A stretch of DNA of 64,000 bases from Aquibium oceanicum (GTDB lineage: Bacteria; Pseudomonadota; Alphaproteobacteria; Rhizobiales; Rhizobiaceae). Below the pieces are notes generated by a model. It did no database searches. It had not been told where the DNA came from and worked only from the letters and a program-made list of their open reading frames with translations. Below are positions 36,610 to 44,987 of this stretch, in pieces (within the stretch, counting starts at the first letter, position 1; the number at the start of each line of letters is the position of its first letter). A program made the translations under genes and the position numbers. Location: positions 1-64,000 of the forward strand of contig NZ_CP018171.1 in NCBI RefSeq assembly GCF_001889605.1. Direction: 5' to 3'.

Positions 36610-37641
36610 TCACCGCTCCGTCAGCTTGAGCTCGATGCGGCGGTTCTTGTTGCGGGCATCCAGAGTGTCGCCTTCCACCAGCGGCTGAAACTCGCCGAAC
36701 CCCGCCGCCACGAGCCGGCTGGCCGGCACGCCCTGGCTGATCAGGTATTTCACCACCGAGGTGGCGCGGGCGGAGGAGAGTTCCCAGTTGTCGCGGTAGC
36801 GGCCGGTGCCCGAAAGCGGCACGTTGTCGGTGTGTCCATCGACGCGCAGCACCCAGTTGATCTCGGGCGGAATCTCCTTCTGGAGATCGATGATGGCCTC
36901 CGCCAGCTTGGCCATTTCCGTCCGGCCCGCGTCGTTGATGACCTCCGACCCGGAGGGGAAGAGAACCTCGGACTGGAACACGAAGCGGTCGCCCACGATG
37001 CGGATGTTCTCGCGGTCCGACAGGATCTCGCGCAGCCGGCCGAAGAAATCGGAACGGTACCTGTTGAGTTCCTGCACGCGCTGCGCCAGCGCGACGTTCA
37101 GGCGCCGGCCGAGATCGGCAATCTTGGTGCTCGATTCGCGGTCGCGCGCCTCCGATACCTCGAGCGCCCCTTCCAGCGCGCCGATCTGCTTCCTGAGCGC
37201 GGCGATCTGTTGGTTGAGAAGTTCCACCTGGGACAGCGCGCGCTGCGAAATCTGGCGCTCCTCGTCGAGCGCGCCACTCAGTGTGCCGATCTCTTCCTCG
37301 GCGGCGGCATCCGCGCCGGCACCTTGCGAGAGCAGCTGCTCCAGCCGCGAACGCTCCGTTTCGGCCGCCTGAAGCGACGCCTGCAGATTGGCGAGCTGGT
37401 CCTCGGCGTCCTGCGTGTTGGAGCGCTCGAGCGCCAGAAGCTGCGTCAGTTCGTTGATCTGCGAGTTCAGCCGGGTCAGCACCTCGTCCTTGCCGGTGAT
37501 CTCGCGGCTGAGCAGGAACTGCGCCAGCACGAACACCGAAAGCAGGAACATGATGGCCAGCAGCAGCGTCGAGAGCGCATCGACGAAGCCCGGCCAGTAG
37601 TCCACGCCGCGTTCGCGGCGCCGTGTCCTCGCGAGCGCCAT
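36610..37641 (-). CDS. MotB/OmpA-like peptidoglycan-binding stator subunit
   Basis: A 343-residue protein with one N-terminal transmembrane helix (GFVDALSTLLLAIMFLLSVFVLAQFL). The Asp of FVDAL is at the place where MotB-type stators carry the proton-binding Asp. A long predicted coiled coil (about residues 45-190) leads to an OmpA-like peptidoglycan-binding domain (VDGHTDNVPLSGTGRYRDNWELSSARA and NKNRRIELKL in content). With the MotA/ExbB-like gene one nucleotide upstream it should form a proton-driven complex spanning the envelope. No flagellar gene is nearby, so this looks like the non-flagellar pair found in many Rhizobiales, whose role is unknown. Confidence 0.88.
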   Translation of the reverse strand: MALARTRRRERGVDYWPGFVDALSTLLLAIMFLLSVFVLAQFLLSREITGKDEVLTRLNSQINELTQLLALERSNTQDAEDQLANLQASLQAAETERSRLEQLLSQGAGADAAAEEEIGTLSGALDEERQISQRALSQVELLNQQIAALRKQIGALEGALEVSEARDRESSTKIADLGRRLNVALAQRVQELNRYRSDFFGRLREILSDRENIRIVGDRFVFQSEVLFPSGSEVINDAGRTEMAKLAEAIIDLQKEIPPEINWVLRVDGHTDNVPLSGTGRYRDNWELSSARATSVVKYLISQGVPASRLVAAGFGEFQPLVEGDTLDARNKNRRIELKLTER

Positions 37642-37642
37642 G

Positions 37643-38668
37643 TCAGCCCACTTTGTCCATCTTCCGAAGAGAGTCGGCGATGTCCTTGAGCGTCTCGCGC
37701 ATCTCCTTCTGCTCCTCGGCCTGCGCTTCCACCCAGTCGCGCATGATCTGCTGTTCGTTGCGCATGTTCTTGACCAGGCCCGAAATGCCTTCGGCGAGGC
37801 TGGCCATCGAGGTCGCGACGCGCTGGCTGGAGCCGCCCGCCTCGTGCAGCGAGCGAAGCTGCTCGGCCATCCGCTTCATCTCTTCACTGGTATCGGCCCG
37901 CGTGGTGTCGAGCACCGGAGCGTCGGAGCCGACATCCGTAACCGAGGAGAGCCAGTTCTCCAGTTCGGTATAGAAGCGATTCTGCGCCCGGCCCGCCTGC
38001 AGGTCGAGGAATCCGAGCACCAGCGATCCGGCGAGACCGAAGAGCGAGGACGAGAAGGCCGTGCCCATGCCCTCCAGCGGGGCCGAGAGGCCCGACTTCA
38101 GGGAGTTCAGGATATCGTTGGTGTCGCCGGACCCCGGATCGAGCGACTGGATGGTAGAGCCGATCGAGCCGATCGTCTGGAGCAGCCCCCAGAAGGTGCC
38201 TAGCAGGCCGAGAAAGACGAGGAGGCCGATGAGATAGCGCGAGATGTCGCGGCTCTCGTCCAGGCGCGTGGCGATGGAATCGAGGATCGAGCGCATCGAA
38301 CTGGTCGACAGCGCCGTCGCCGAGGACCGGCTGAGAAGCGCCTTCATGGGCGCAAGAAGCACCGGATTACGCGTCTCCTGGCCCGCCCGGAAGGAATTCA
38401 CCCAGCGCACCTCGCGAAAGAGGCGGATGACCTGGTTGAAGGCAAGCAGGATGCCGACCGCGAGCACGCCGAGGATAAGGCCGTTGAGGCCGGGATTGGT
38501 GGCGAAGGCGGTGGAGATCTGGCGGTAGAGGATCGCCGCGACAAACCCTGCGATCGCCAGGAAGATCAGCATGGAAAGCAGGAAGACCTGAGGGCTCGAA
38601 AGCTTGTGCGGGTCGTACTGCGCACCTCCCGCCAAACCGTCCTCGCCCAAAGTCCTCAACCACGCCAT
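37643..38668 (-). CDS. MotA/TolQ/ExbB-type proton-channel subunit
   Basis: A 341-residue membrane protein. Two helices near residues 28-50 and 63-85 are followed by a cytoplasmic loop and the MotA/TolQ/ExbB core (YLIGLLVFLGLLGTFWGLLQTI and GMGTAFSSSLFGLAGSLVLGFLDL in content). A helical tail of about 110 residues ends in a coiled-coil-like stretch (AEEQKEMRETLKDIADSLRK). It precedes the motB-like gene by one nucleotide, so the stoichiometry is probably set by coupling. The start at ATG 38668 (MAWLRTLGEDGLAGG) is chosen over upstream codons because these run into low-complexity basic sequence. Confidence 0.87.
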   Translation of the reverse strand: MAWLRTLGEDGLAGGAQYDPHKLSSPQVFLLSMLIFLAIAGFVAAILYRQISTAFATNPGLNGLILGVLAVGILLAFNQVIRLFREVRWVNSFRAGQETRNPVLLAPMKALLSRSSATALSTSSMRSILDSIATRLDESRDISRYLIGLLVFLGLLGTFWGLLQTIGSIGSTIQSLDPGSGDTNDILNSLKSGLSAPLEGMGTAFSSSLFGLAGSLVLGFLDLQAGRAQNRFYTELENWLSSVTDVGSDAPVLDTTRADTSEEMKRMAEQLRSLHEAGGSSQRVATSMASLAEGISGLVKNMRNEQQIMRDWVEAQAEEQKEMRETLKDIADSLRKMDKVG

Positions 38669-38772
38669 TGCCCAAGCCTCGTATCCGATCCCGCACCAAG
38701 CCGCGACTCTAGCCGGAATTGTGACGAAATTGAAAGAAGCCGCCATGGCGCGGCGGCGGAACGTCCGATCCT

Positions 38773-39462
38773 TCAGACCCTCCCGACCACGAGAAGGTCC
38801 AGCATCGCGGCCAGATGCAACCCCGCTCCAGATACGACGAAGCCATGCCACAGGGCCGACTGATAACGCAGGCCGTTCCACACGAAGAAGATCACGCCGG
38901 CCGAATACACCATGCCGCCGGCCACGATGAGCCACATCGTGGTTTCGGGAACGATCGCGGCGAGTTCGCCGGCGACAGCCACGCCGCTCCAGCCGATGGC
39001 GAGATAGAAGACGGTCGCCCAGCCGTCGTAGCGTCCCGGAAGGAGGATCTTGATTCCCATGCCCACCACTGTCGCGGCCCAGACGCAGACGATCGTGATT
39101 CGGGCCAGCGTTTCGGGAAGCTGCGCCAGGAAGGGCGTGTAGGTTCCCGCGATTAGCAGGAAGATGGCCGCGTGGTCGACACGGCGAAGAAACCATTTCG
39201 CGCGCGATGCAGGCCACAGATTGTAGGCGCAGGAGACCGAGAGGACCGTCAGCAGCGAGATCACGTAGAAAACGGCGGCGATGTATTCGCCCGCGGCGGT
39301 CCGCCCGAAGGCATAGGCGAGGAGAACCGTTCCGGCCGCGATGGCGATGACGATGCCAACGGCATGGACGATGCCGTCCGCCCACAGTTCGGCGCGCGAA
39401 AGTCGGCGCCACTCGCGGTAGAAGCGGAGATAGGTGCCGGGGTGTGGAGTGAGAATGGCCAT
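38773..39462 (-). CDS. Hemolysin-III/PAQR-like membrane protein
   Basis: A membrane protein of about 229 residues with seven predicted helices and the PAQR/HlyIII signature: HAVGIVIAI near the start, the Ser-His/Asp motif region SCAYNLWPASRAKWFLRRVDHAAIFLLIAGTYTP, and LWHGFVVSGAGLHLAAM with the C-terminal His residues. Those His/Asp residues form a metal-binding, possibly hydrolase site in the superfamily. Despite the name, hemolysis is unlikely to be its role. ATG 39462 has a good AAAGGA site; a GTG at 39477 is possible. It seems monocistronic. Confidence 0.87.
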   Translation of the reverse strand: MAILTPHPGTYLRFYREWRRLSRAELWADGIVHAVGIVIAIAAGTVLLAYAFGRTAAGEYIAAVFYVISLLTVLSVSCAYNLWPASRAKWFLRRVDHAAIFLLIAGTYTPFLAQLPETLARITIVCVWAATVVGMGIKILLPGRYDGWATVFYLAIGWSGVAVAGELAAIVPETTMWLIVAGGMVYSAGVIFFVWNGLRYQSALWHGFVVSGAGLHLAAMLDLLVVGRV

Positions 39463-39615
39463 GGTTTCCTTTGCCACCCTAGCATGACGAAAATGTTGAA
39501 CCGGAAGCGACCGCGGCCCGATTTGACGGGATCATGCCGTGATGAGCCCCGAGTTCAAATGCGGAAGGTGGCAGATGCGTTCCCGTTGCTGCAATCTCAC
39601 CCGCGCGCGATCTTG

Positions 39616-40200
39616 TCAGGGCTGCAGCGCCAGCGACACCACCCGCACCAGTCCACGCACCGAACGGCGCTGTTCGGCCGGGTCCTCGATCCGCATCTTG
39701 ATGCCTTCCAGCCCGTCGAGAAGCAGGGAAGCGAGCATCCCCGGGCCGAGATCCCGCGCCTTAAGGTCGGTGCCCAGACGCACGGCCTCCTTCTCGATTT
39801 CACGCGCGATCATGCCGCCGAGCCGCTCGGTCCAGCTCGCCACGATGTCGCCGGCGAGGCTTCCCTTCATGTCGAGGATGTCGGCGCCGTGGGGCGAACC
39901 GGCGAATTTCTCCACCATGGCGAACATGCAGTCGTCGATCGCGGCAATAAGCCGGTCGGACAGGTCCCCGGGACCGCCAAGCGCGGCCTGCGCGACTTCG
40001 GCGGAAAGGTCCAGCATCATCGTGGCGATGGCGCGGTAGATGTCGGTCTTGTTGCGGAACTGCAGATAGAGCGCGGGCCGCGACATGCCGGCGGCGCGCG
40101 CGATGTCGTCCATCGTCGTGCGCTGGTAGCCATAGGCGAGAAAGACCTTCACCGCGCCATCGAGGATGCGCGAGCGCTTGTCGGCCTCGCTGGTCTGCAT
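39616..40200 (-). CDS. TetR-family transcriptional regulator
   Basis: A 194-residue repressor-type regulator. The N-terminal DNA-binding domain is clear: RILDGAVKVFLAYGYQRTTMDDIARAAGMSRPALYLQFRNKTDIYRAI in content. The C-terminal part is the usual variable ligand-binding region. The ATG at 40200 (MQTSEADKRSRIL) is preferred over an ATG at 40236. It is divergent from the molybdenum-hydroxylase operon; the 136-nt gap holds the repeat TGACAA-N11-TTGTCA, a probable operator, so it likely controls that operon and itself. Confidence 0.9.
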   Translation of the reverse strand: MQTSEADKRSRILDGAVKVFLAYGYQRTTMDDIARAAGMSRPALYLQFRNKTDIYRAIATMMLDLSAEVAQAALGGPGDLSDRLIAAIDDCMFAMVEKFAGSPHGADILDMKGSLAGDIVASWTERLGGMIAREIEKEAVRLGTDLKARDLGPGMLASLLLDGLEGIKMRIEDPAEQRRSVRGLVRVVSLALQP

Positions 40201-40238
40201 GTTGATCGTCAATCCGGCCACCCCTGGCGAAAGCATGT

Positions 40239-40261
40239 TGACAATATGACGTAATTTGTCA
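40239..40261. promoter_or_regulatory. Operator candidate between tetR-type gene and molybdenum-hydroxylase operon
   Basis: TGACAA (40239-40244) and TTGTCA (40256-40261) form a perfect 6-11-6 inverted repeat, of a size typical for TetR-type repressors. It overlaps TTGACA (40238-40243), a perfect -35 box for the plus-strand operon, so binding would block that promoter. Confidence 0.55.
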
Positions 40262-40336
40262 GAGTGTATCTCATGTACCGGCATTGCGCAACCAGCATGC
40301 CGGAAATCGCCATGGACGACAACGAAGGGTATCCCC

Positions 40337-40798
40337 ATGCGCCTCACCGTCGACGGAAAAGAGATCGAGATCGATCCGGATCCTGAAATGCCGCTGCTGT
40401 GGGCCCTGCGGGACCTCGCGGGCATCACCGGGCCGAAGTTCGGCTGCGGCATCGCGGCCTGCGGCGCCTGCACGGTGCTCGTCGACGGCGTTCCGGTGCG
40501 CTCCTGTTCGCTGCCGGTCGGCGGCGTGGAAGGAGAGATCGTCACCATCGAGGGGCTGGCGGACGGCGACACCCTGTCCGCCGTGCAGCAGGCATGGCTG
40601 GACGAGCAGGTCGCGCAGTGCGGCTACTGCCAGGCCGGACAAATCATGAGCGCGACGGCCCTGCTCGACGAGGTGTCCGATCCGACCGACGAGGACATCG
40701 ACAATGCCATGGGCGGAAACCTTTGCCGCTGCGGCACCTATCCGCGTATCCGCGCCGCCATCAAGCGCGCGGCTGCGATGAAGCTGGCGAGGGCCTGA
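40337..40798 (+). CDS. Aldehyde/isoquinoline oxidoreductase small subunit (2Fe-2S)
   Basis: The iron-sulfur subunit of a two-subunit molybdenum hydroxylase, 153 residues. The plant-type [2Fe-2S] centre is Cys37, Cys42, Cys45 and Cys57 ([10 protein letters not shown]), and the second centre uses Cys95, Cys98, Cys130 and Cys132 ([15 protein letters not shown]). It resembles IorA, the alpha subunit of isoquinoline 1-oxidoreductase, in length and in lacking a FAD subunit gene nearby. The ATG at 40337 ([13 protein letters not shown]) is used. It is followed by the large subunit after 2 nt. Confidence 0.93.
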   Translation: MRLTVDGKEIEIDPDPEMPLLWALRDLAGITGPKFGCGIAACGACTVLVDGVPVRSCSLPVGGVEGEIVTIEGLADGDTLSAVQQAWLDEQVAQCGYCQAGQIMSATALLDEVSDPTDEDIDNAMGGNLCRCGTYPRIRAAIKRAAAMKLARA

Positions 40799-40800
40799 CC

Positions 40801-43071
40801 ATGGCAAGCATCGGAAAGATCGCCCGCCGTACCTTCCTGATCGGCGCGGCCGCCATCGCGGGCGGCGTGGCCGTCGGCTACTGGTACGTGTCCCGCCCGT
40901 ACGACAATCCCCTGGAGGACGATCTCGCCGAAGGCGAGGCGACCTTCAATCCCTTCGTGAAGATCGCCGCGGACAATACGGTGACGGTGATCGCGCCGCG
41001 CGCGGAGATGGGACAGGGAATCTCGACCACCCTCGCCGCCTTCGTCGCGGAAGAGCTCGGCGTTTCGCTCGAAGAGCTTACCGTCGAGCACGGGCCGACA
41101 TCCTTCGCCTACTACAACGGCACCATGATGGAGGAATCCGGGCCGTTCCCCTGGTTCGACGACAGCCTGATCGCCACGATCGCGCGCGATGCCTTCTCGT
41201 CCGTTGGCAAGGTGCTGGGCCTCCAGGCGACGGGCGGGTCCGCCTCGACCCGCGACGGCTTCGACCGCATGCGCCAGGCGGGTGCCGCTGCGCGCCACAT
41301 GCTTCTCGCCGCTGCCGCCGACCGCTTCGGCGTACCCGCCGGGCAGCTCGAAACCGTCGGTCGCACCGTGGTCCACGAGGCATCGGGGAAATCCGCCACG
41401 TTCGGGGAACTGGCCGCAGATGCCGCGAAGATGTCGCCGCCCTCTTCGGTGAAGCTGAAGGACAAGGCCGACTGGACGCTGCTCGGCAAGCCGCAGAAGC
41501 GCGTCGACATGCGGGCCAAGGTGACCGGCGCGCCGATCTTCGGCGTCGACGTCATGCTGCCCGAGATGCTCTTCGGCACCGTGAAGATGAACCCGGTCTT
41601 CTGGCAGAAGCCGACCTCGGTCGACCTGTCGAAGGCGGAGGCAGTGAAGGGCGTGGTCAAGATCGTACCGCTGGACACGACCTACGGCCATGGCTTCGGC
41701 GTGATCGCCGAGAACACCTGGGCCGCCTTCAAGGCCGCCGATCTGATCGAGGCGGACTGGGGCAGTCCCGACTATCCGGCCGACGGCGCCGCGGTCGACG
41801 AGGCGCTGAACGCAGCACTCGCGACGGAGGGTTCGCGCCTGCGCGACGAGGGCGACGTGGACGTCGCCTTCGCCGACGCCCCTGCGGAGCGTGTCGTGGA
41901 GGCCGAGTACGCCGTACCCTTCCTCGCCCACATCTGCATGGAGCCGATGAACGCCACCGCCCGCTTCAAGGACGGCAAGCTCGAGATCTGGGCGCCGAAC
42001 CAGATGCCGACGCTTGTCGAGTATCTCAGCGGCGCGGCGATCGGTCTGGAGTCCGCCGACGTCACCGCCTACACGACCTCGCTCGGCGGAGGCTTCGGCC
42101 GGCGCGAGGCGGACACGACCATTTATGCCGCCATCATGGCCAAGGAAGTGGAGGGACGCCCGGTCAAGGTGATCTGGAGCCGCGAGGAGGACGTGCGCCA
42201 CGACACCTACCGCCCCGCGGCGAAGGGCCGGTTCCGCGCCCGCATGAACGAGGATGGAATGCCCGTGGCGCTCGACATGCGCATTGCTGCGCCTTCCGTC
42301 GTCGCCAGTGTGATGCACCGGACCTTCCCGTCGCTCTCGCCGGCCGGTCCGGACGGCACGATCACGCAGGGCTCGCACGACCAGCCCTACACCATCGCCG
42401 ACTACCGCGTGTCTGGCGCCAAGGCCGATCTCGGCGTGCCGGTCGGCTTCTGGCGTTCGGTCGGCAATTCGTTCAACGGCTTCTTCCACGAGGGCTTCAT
42501 GGACGAGATCGCCACGAAAGGGGGGCTCGATCCGGTCGAGATGCGCCGCAAGCTGATGGCCGCTCACCCGGCCGCGGTGAAGGTGGTCGACAAGGTTGCC
42601 GAAATGGCGAAATGGGGCGAGGCGCTGCCTGCCGGCCGCGCGAAGGGTTTCGCCTTCACGCTGTCCTTCGGCAGCTGGGTCGGCGAGATCGTTCAGGTCG
42701 CCGAGACGGACGCGGGCATCCGTGTCGAGAAAGTTTGGATCGCGGCCGACGTCGGCACGGCGATCGACCCGGGGATCATCGAGGCGCAGCTCACCTCCGG
42801 CGCCGTCTTCGGCCTCTCGGCCGCCATGGGCCAGGAGATCACCTTCGCGAACGGAATGGTCGAGCAGTCGAACTTCCACGACTTCGACGCCATGCGCATC
42901 CACCAGTGCCCGGAATTCGAGGTCGCGATCCTCGAGAACTACCACAGGATGGGTGGTGCCGGCGAAATCGGAACGCCGCCCGCCGCACCCGCGCTCGCCA
43001 ACGCGATCTTCGCGCTGACCGGCAAGCGCCTGAGGGCCCTTCCCCTCTCCCGCGAGGTCTCGTTCGCATGA
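40801..43071 (+). CDS. Molybdopterin-binding large subunit (isoquinoline oxidoreductase beta-like)
   Basis: The catalytic subunit of a molybdenum hydroxylase of the xanthine-dehydrogenase superfamily, 756 residues, in the IorB/aldehyde-dehydrogenase branch with a membrane-anchor or Tat-type N-terminus (ARRTFLIGAAAIAGGVAVGYWYV). The family opening APRAEMGQGISTTLAAFVAEELG, the substrate-channel GGGFGRREAD and the late GGAGEIGTPPAAPALANAIF with the conserved Glu are present. The real substrate (N-heterocycle, aldehyde or other) cannot be told. It overlaps the cytochrome gene by 4 nt (ATGA) and probably passes electrons to that cytochrome, outside the cytoplasm. Confidence 0.92.
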   Translation: MASIGKIARRTFLIGAAAIAGGVAVGYWYVSRPYDNPLEDDLAEGEATFNPFVKIAADNTVTVIAPRAEMGQGISTTLAAFVAEELGVSLEELTVEHGPTSFAYYNGTMMEESGPFPWFDDSLIATIARDAFSSVGKVLGLQATGGSASTRDGFDRMRQAGAAARHMLLAAAADRFGVPAGQLETVGRTVVHEASGKSATFGELAADAAKMSPPSSVKLKDKADWTLLGKPQKRVDMRAKVTGAPIFGVDVMLPEMLFGTVKMNPVFWQKPTSVDLSKAEAVKGVVKIVPLDTTYGHGFGVIAENTWAAFKAADLIEADWGSPDYPADGAAVDEALNAALATEGSRLRDEGDVDVAFADAPAERVVEAEYAVPFLAHICMEPMNATARFKDGKLEIWAPNQMPTLVEYLSGAAIGLESADVTAYTTSLGGGFGRREADTTIYAAIMAKEVEGRPVKVIWSREEDVRHDTYRPAAKGRFRARMNEDGMPVALDMRIAAPSVVASVMHRTFPSLSPAGPDGTITQGSHDQPYTIADYRVSGAKADLGVPVGFWRSVGNSFNGFFHEGFMDEIATKGGLDPVEMRRKLMAAHPAAVKVVDKVAEMAKWGEALPAGRAKGFAFTLSFGSWVGEIVQVAETDAGIRVEKVWIAADVGTAIDPGIIEAQLTSGAVFGLSAAMGQEITFANGMVEQSNFHDFDAMRIHQCPEFEVAILENYHRMGGAGEIGTPPAAPALANAIFALTGKRLRALPLSREVSFA

Positions 43072-43676
43072 GGCCGCTCGCAAGACTGCTGACAGCCATT
43101 GCCATCGCGGGAAGTTCGTCCGCGCTGGCGCAGGAGACCCCTGCCCCGGATCAGCCGCCGGTGCTCGCGGTCGATCGCGAAGCCGGTCTTCCCGAATGGG
43201 AGAAGATCTACGCGGTCTTCTCCCATCCGCGTTGCGCCAACTGCCATGTCGAGGACGAGCATCCGCGCTGGTCGGGCGCACACTACGGAGAAACCCGCAA
43301 CCACGGCTTCAACGTCCAGCGCGGCACCGACGAATCCGGCTTCGGCAATCCCGGGCTGCGCTGCACGACCTGCCATTTCGAAAGCAATTCAAAGGTGCTG
43401 CATGGCCCGCCCGGAGCGGAGAACTGGCACCTCGCGCCCGCCGAGATGGTCTGGTGGCAGAAGAGCTCGGCCGAGATCTGCGCGCAGATCAAGGATCCGG
43501 AGCGCAACGGCGGTCGCACGCTGGAGGAGATCGCGATCCATGTCCGCGATGACGGTCTGGTCGGCTGGGGGTGGGCGCCCGGACCCGGCCGGGAGCCGGC
43601 GCCGGGATCCGCCGAGGAGACCTTCGCCGCGCTCGAACGGTGGAACGCGGCCGGCGCGCCATGTCCGGATGGTTGA
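43068..43676 (+). CDS. Diheme cytochrome c partner of the molybdenum hydroxylase
   Basis: A secreted cytochrome c-type protein of 202 residues with a signal peptide ending at ALA (residue 21) and two CxxCH heme sites: Cys56-Cys59-His60 (CANCH) and Cys99-Cys102-His103 (CTTCH). The rest lacks a clear cytochrome domain of known class, but the text around the sites (HPRCANCHVEDEHPRWSG) is seen in proteins next to IorAB-type genes. It is translationally coupled to the large subunit and is the likely electron acceptor on the way to the respiratory chain. The stop codon lies inside a perfect palindrome. Confidence 0.82.
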   Translation: MRPLARLLTAIAIAGSSSALAQETPAPDQPPVLAVDREAGLPEWEKIYAVFSHPRCANCHVEDEHPRWSGAHYGETRNHGFNVQRGTDESGFGNPGLRCTTCHFESNSKVLHGPPGAENWHLAPAEMVWWQKSSAEICAQIKDPERNGGRTLEEIAIHVRDDGLVGWGWAPGPGREPAPGSAEETFAALERWNAAGAPCPDG

Positions 43677-43689
43677 TGCATGCATCAAC
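43672..43689. promoter_or_regulatory. Perfect 18-nt palindrome at the end of the cytochrome gene
   Basis: GTTGATGCATGCATCAAC is a perfect 18-nt palindrome that contains the cytochrome stop codon. It is followed directly by a second, unrelated palindrome. There is no T run, so it is not a typical terminator; together with the next site it lies 140-170 nt before the RND operon and may be an operator. Confidence 0.5.
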
Positions 43690-43704
43690 AAAAGTTACTT
43701 TTGT
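43688..43704. promoter_or_regulatory. Operator-like palindrome before the RND operon
   Basis: ACAAAAGT-T-ACTTTTGT is a perfect 8-1-8 palindrome, overlapping the preceding one by two bases. The TTACTTTT core resembles operators of TetR-type regulators of RND pumps in general form. It lies 140 nt before the adaptor gene. No regulator gene is adjacent; the nearest is the TetR gene at 39616, whose presumed operator has a different sequence. Confidence 0.5.
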
Positions 43705-43844
43705 GCAGCGCACTTTTCAGGTAGACCGCGTCACGAATACCGCGCTTCAGCAGCTTTTGATTGAACACAGCGCGGGTATCTCCCACATGAGCCGCACGCC
43801 CGGCCGGCGCGAAGGCTGCGGGACATGCCCCGCGGGATCTTGAA

Positions 43845-44981
43845 ATGGCGAAGTATAGATTTCACAAACTGGCGGCGATCGTCGTGTTCGCCGCCTCTGC
43901 GGCATGGATCGCGACCGGGGAGTTCTCCTCTGTCGGCAGCGCCGTGTCTCAATCCGACGATCAGGCGCCCGAGGCCGTCGCGGAAGAGCCGACCGTCGCG
44001 CCGCGCGTCGTCGCGGTGGTCACGCCGCCCCGCGTCGAACACGCGCGCGCCATCCGAATTTCGGGAACCACCGAGGCCGACCAGCGCACGCGGCTCGCCG
44101 CGCGGACCGGCGGTATCATCGAGGAACTGGCGGTGCAGAAGGGAAACCGCGTCGAGAAGGGCGACCTGATCCTGCGCCTGGAGACGGAGGGGAAGCAGGC
44201 CGCCGTCGAGATGGCAGAAGCCATGCTCTCGCAGCGCCAGGCCGAACTCGACGCCGCCGAGCGGCTCGCCAAGAGCGGCAACGTCGCCAAGCTCCAGCTC
44301 GACAGCGCCCGCACGGGCCTCGCGACGGCGCAGTCCCAGCTCGAGGCGGCGAAGGCCGAATTCGATCGCATCGAGATCCGCGCGCCCTTCTCCGGGCTCG
44401 TCGACAGCGTCCCGGTCGAGGAGGGAAGCTCACTCCAGCAGGGTGCGGAGGTCGCGACCATCCTCAACCTCGATCCCATCCTTGCGGTCGGCGAAGTCGG
44501 CGAAGTGAGCCTCGGCTACGTCGGCGTGGGCGACAAGGCGGACGTGCGGCTGGTCGACGGCCAACGGGTCGAGGGCACCATCCGCTACATCAGCCGCGAC
44601 GCCTCCGCGCAGACGCGGACCTTCCGCGTCGAGGTCGCGATCCCCAACGAGGATGCGAGCATCCCCGCCGGCATGACGGCCGAGATCACGCTGCGCGCCG
44701 AACCTGTGGATTCCACCGTGCTGCCGCGCTCCGTCATCACCCTCAGCGCGGCCGGCGATCTCGGCGTGCGCGCGGTCGACGGAGAGAACAAGGTCGTCTT
44801 CTATCCGATCGACCTTGTCGACGACACGCCGCGCGGCCTGGTGCTCGCCGGCATCCCCGCCGATGCGCGTATCATCGTCGCCGGCCAGGAACTCGTGGCC
44901 GAGGGCGACGTCGTGGAGCCGAAGGAGGCGGATCGCGCGACGATCGAAAAGCTGGTCGGCAATCTCGCCGACGGGATGTAG
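43845..44981 (+). CDS. RND efflux periplasmic adaptor subunit
   Basis: Membrane-fusion protein (AcrA/MexA-like) of 378 residues. An N-terminal signal/anchor helix (KLAAIVVFAASAAWIA) is followed by the barrel-sandwich lipoyl-like half (ARTGGIIEELAVQKGNRVEKGDLILRLE), an alpha-hairpin (about residues 120-165), the second lipoyl half (IEIRAPFSGLVDSVPVEEGS) and beta-barrel/proximal domains. It links the inner-membrane pump to an outer-membrane channel that must be encoded elsewhere. It starts the two-gene efflux operon; the pump gene follows 6 nt later. Confidence 0.9.
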   Translation: MAKYRFHKLAAIVVFAASAAWIATGEFSSVGSAVSQSDDQAPEAVAEEPTVAPRVVAVVTPPRVEHARAIRISGTTEADQRTRLAARTGGIIEELAVQKGNRVEKGDLILRLETEGKQAAVEMAEAMLSQRQAELDAAERLAKSGNVAKLQLDSARTGLATAQSQLEAAKAEFDRIEIRAPFSGLVDSVPVEEGSSLQQGAEVATILNLDPILAVGEVGEVSLGYVGVGDKADVRLVDGQRVEGTIRYISRDASAQTRTFRVEVAIPNEDASIPAGMTAEITLRAEPVDSTVLPRSVITLSAAGDLGVRAVDGENKVVFYPIDLVDDTPRGLVLAGIPADARIIVAGQELVAEGDVVEPKEADRATIEKLVGNLADGM

Positions 44982-44987
44982 CGATCC

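Noticed and set aside
36610-38668. MotA/MotB-like pair as a Zorya-type anti-phage system (ZorAB)
   Set aside because: The fold and order are similar, but ZorC/ZorD or ZorE partners are absent on either side, and such pairs with a coiled coil and OmpA domain are common housekeeping genes in Rhizobiales.
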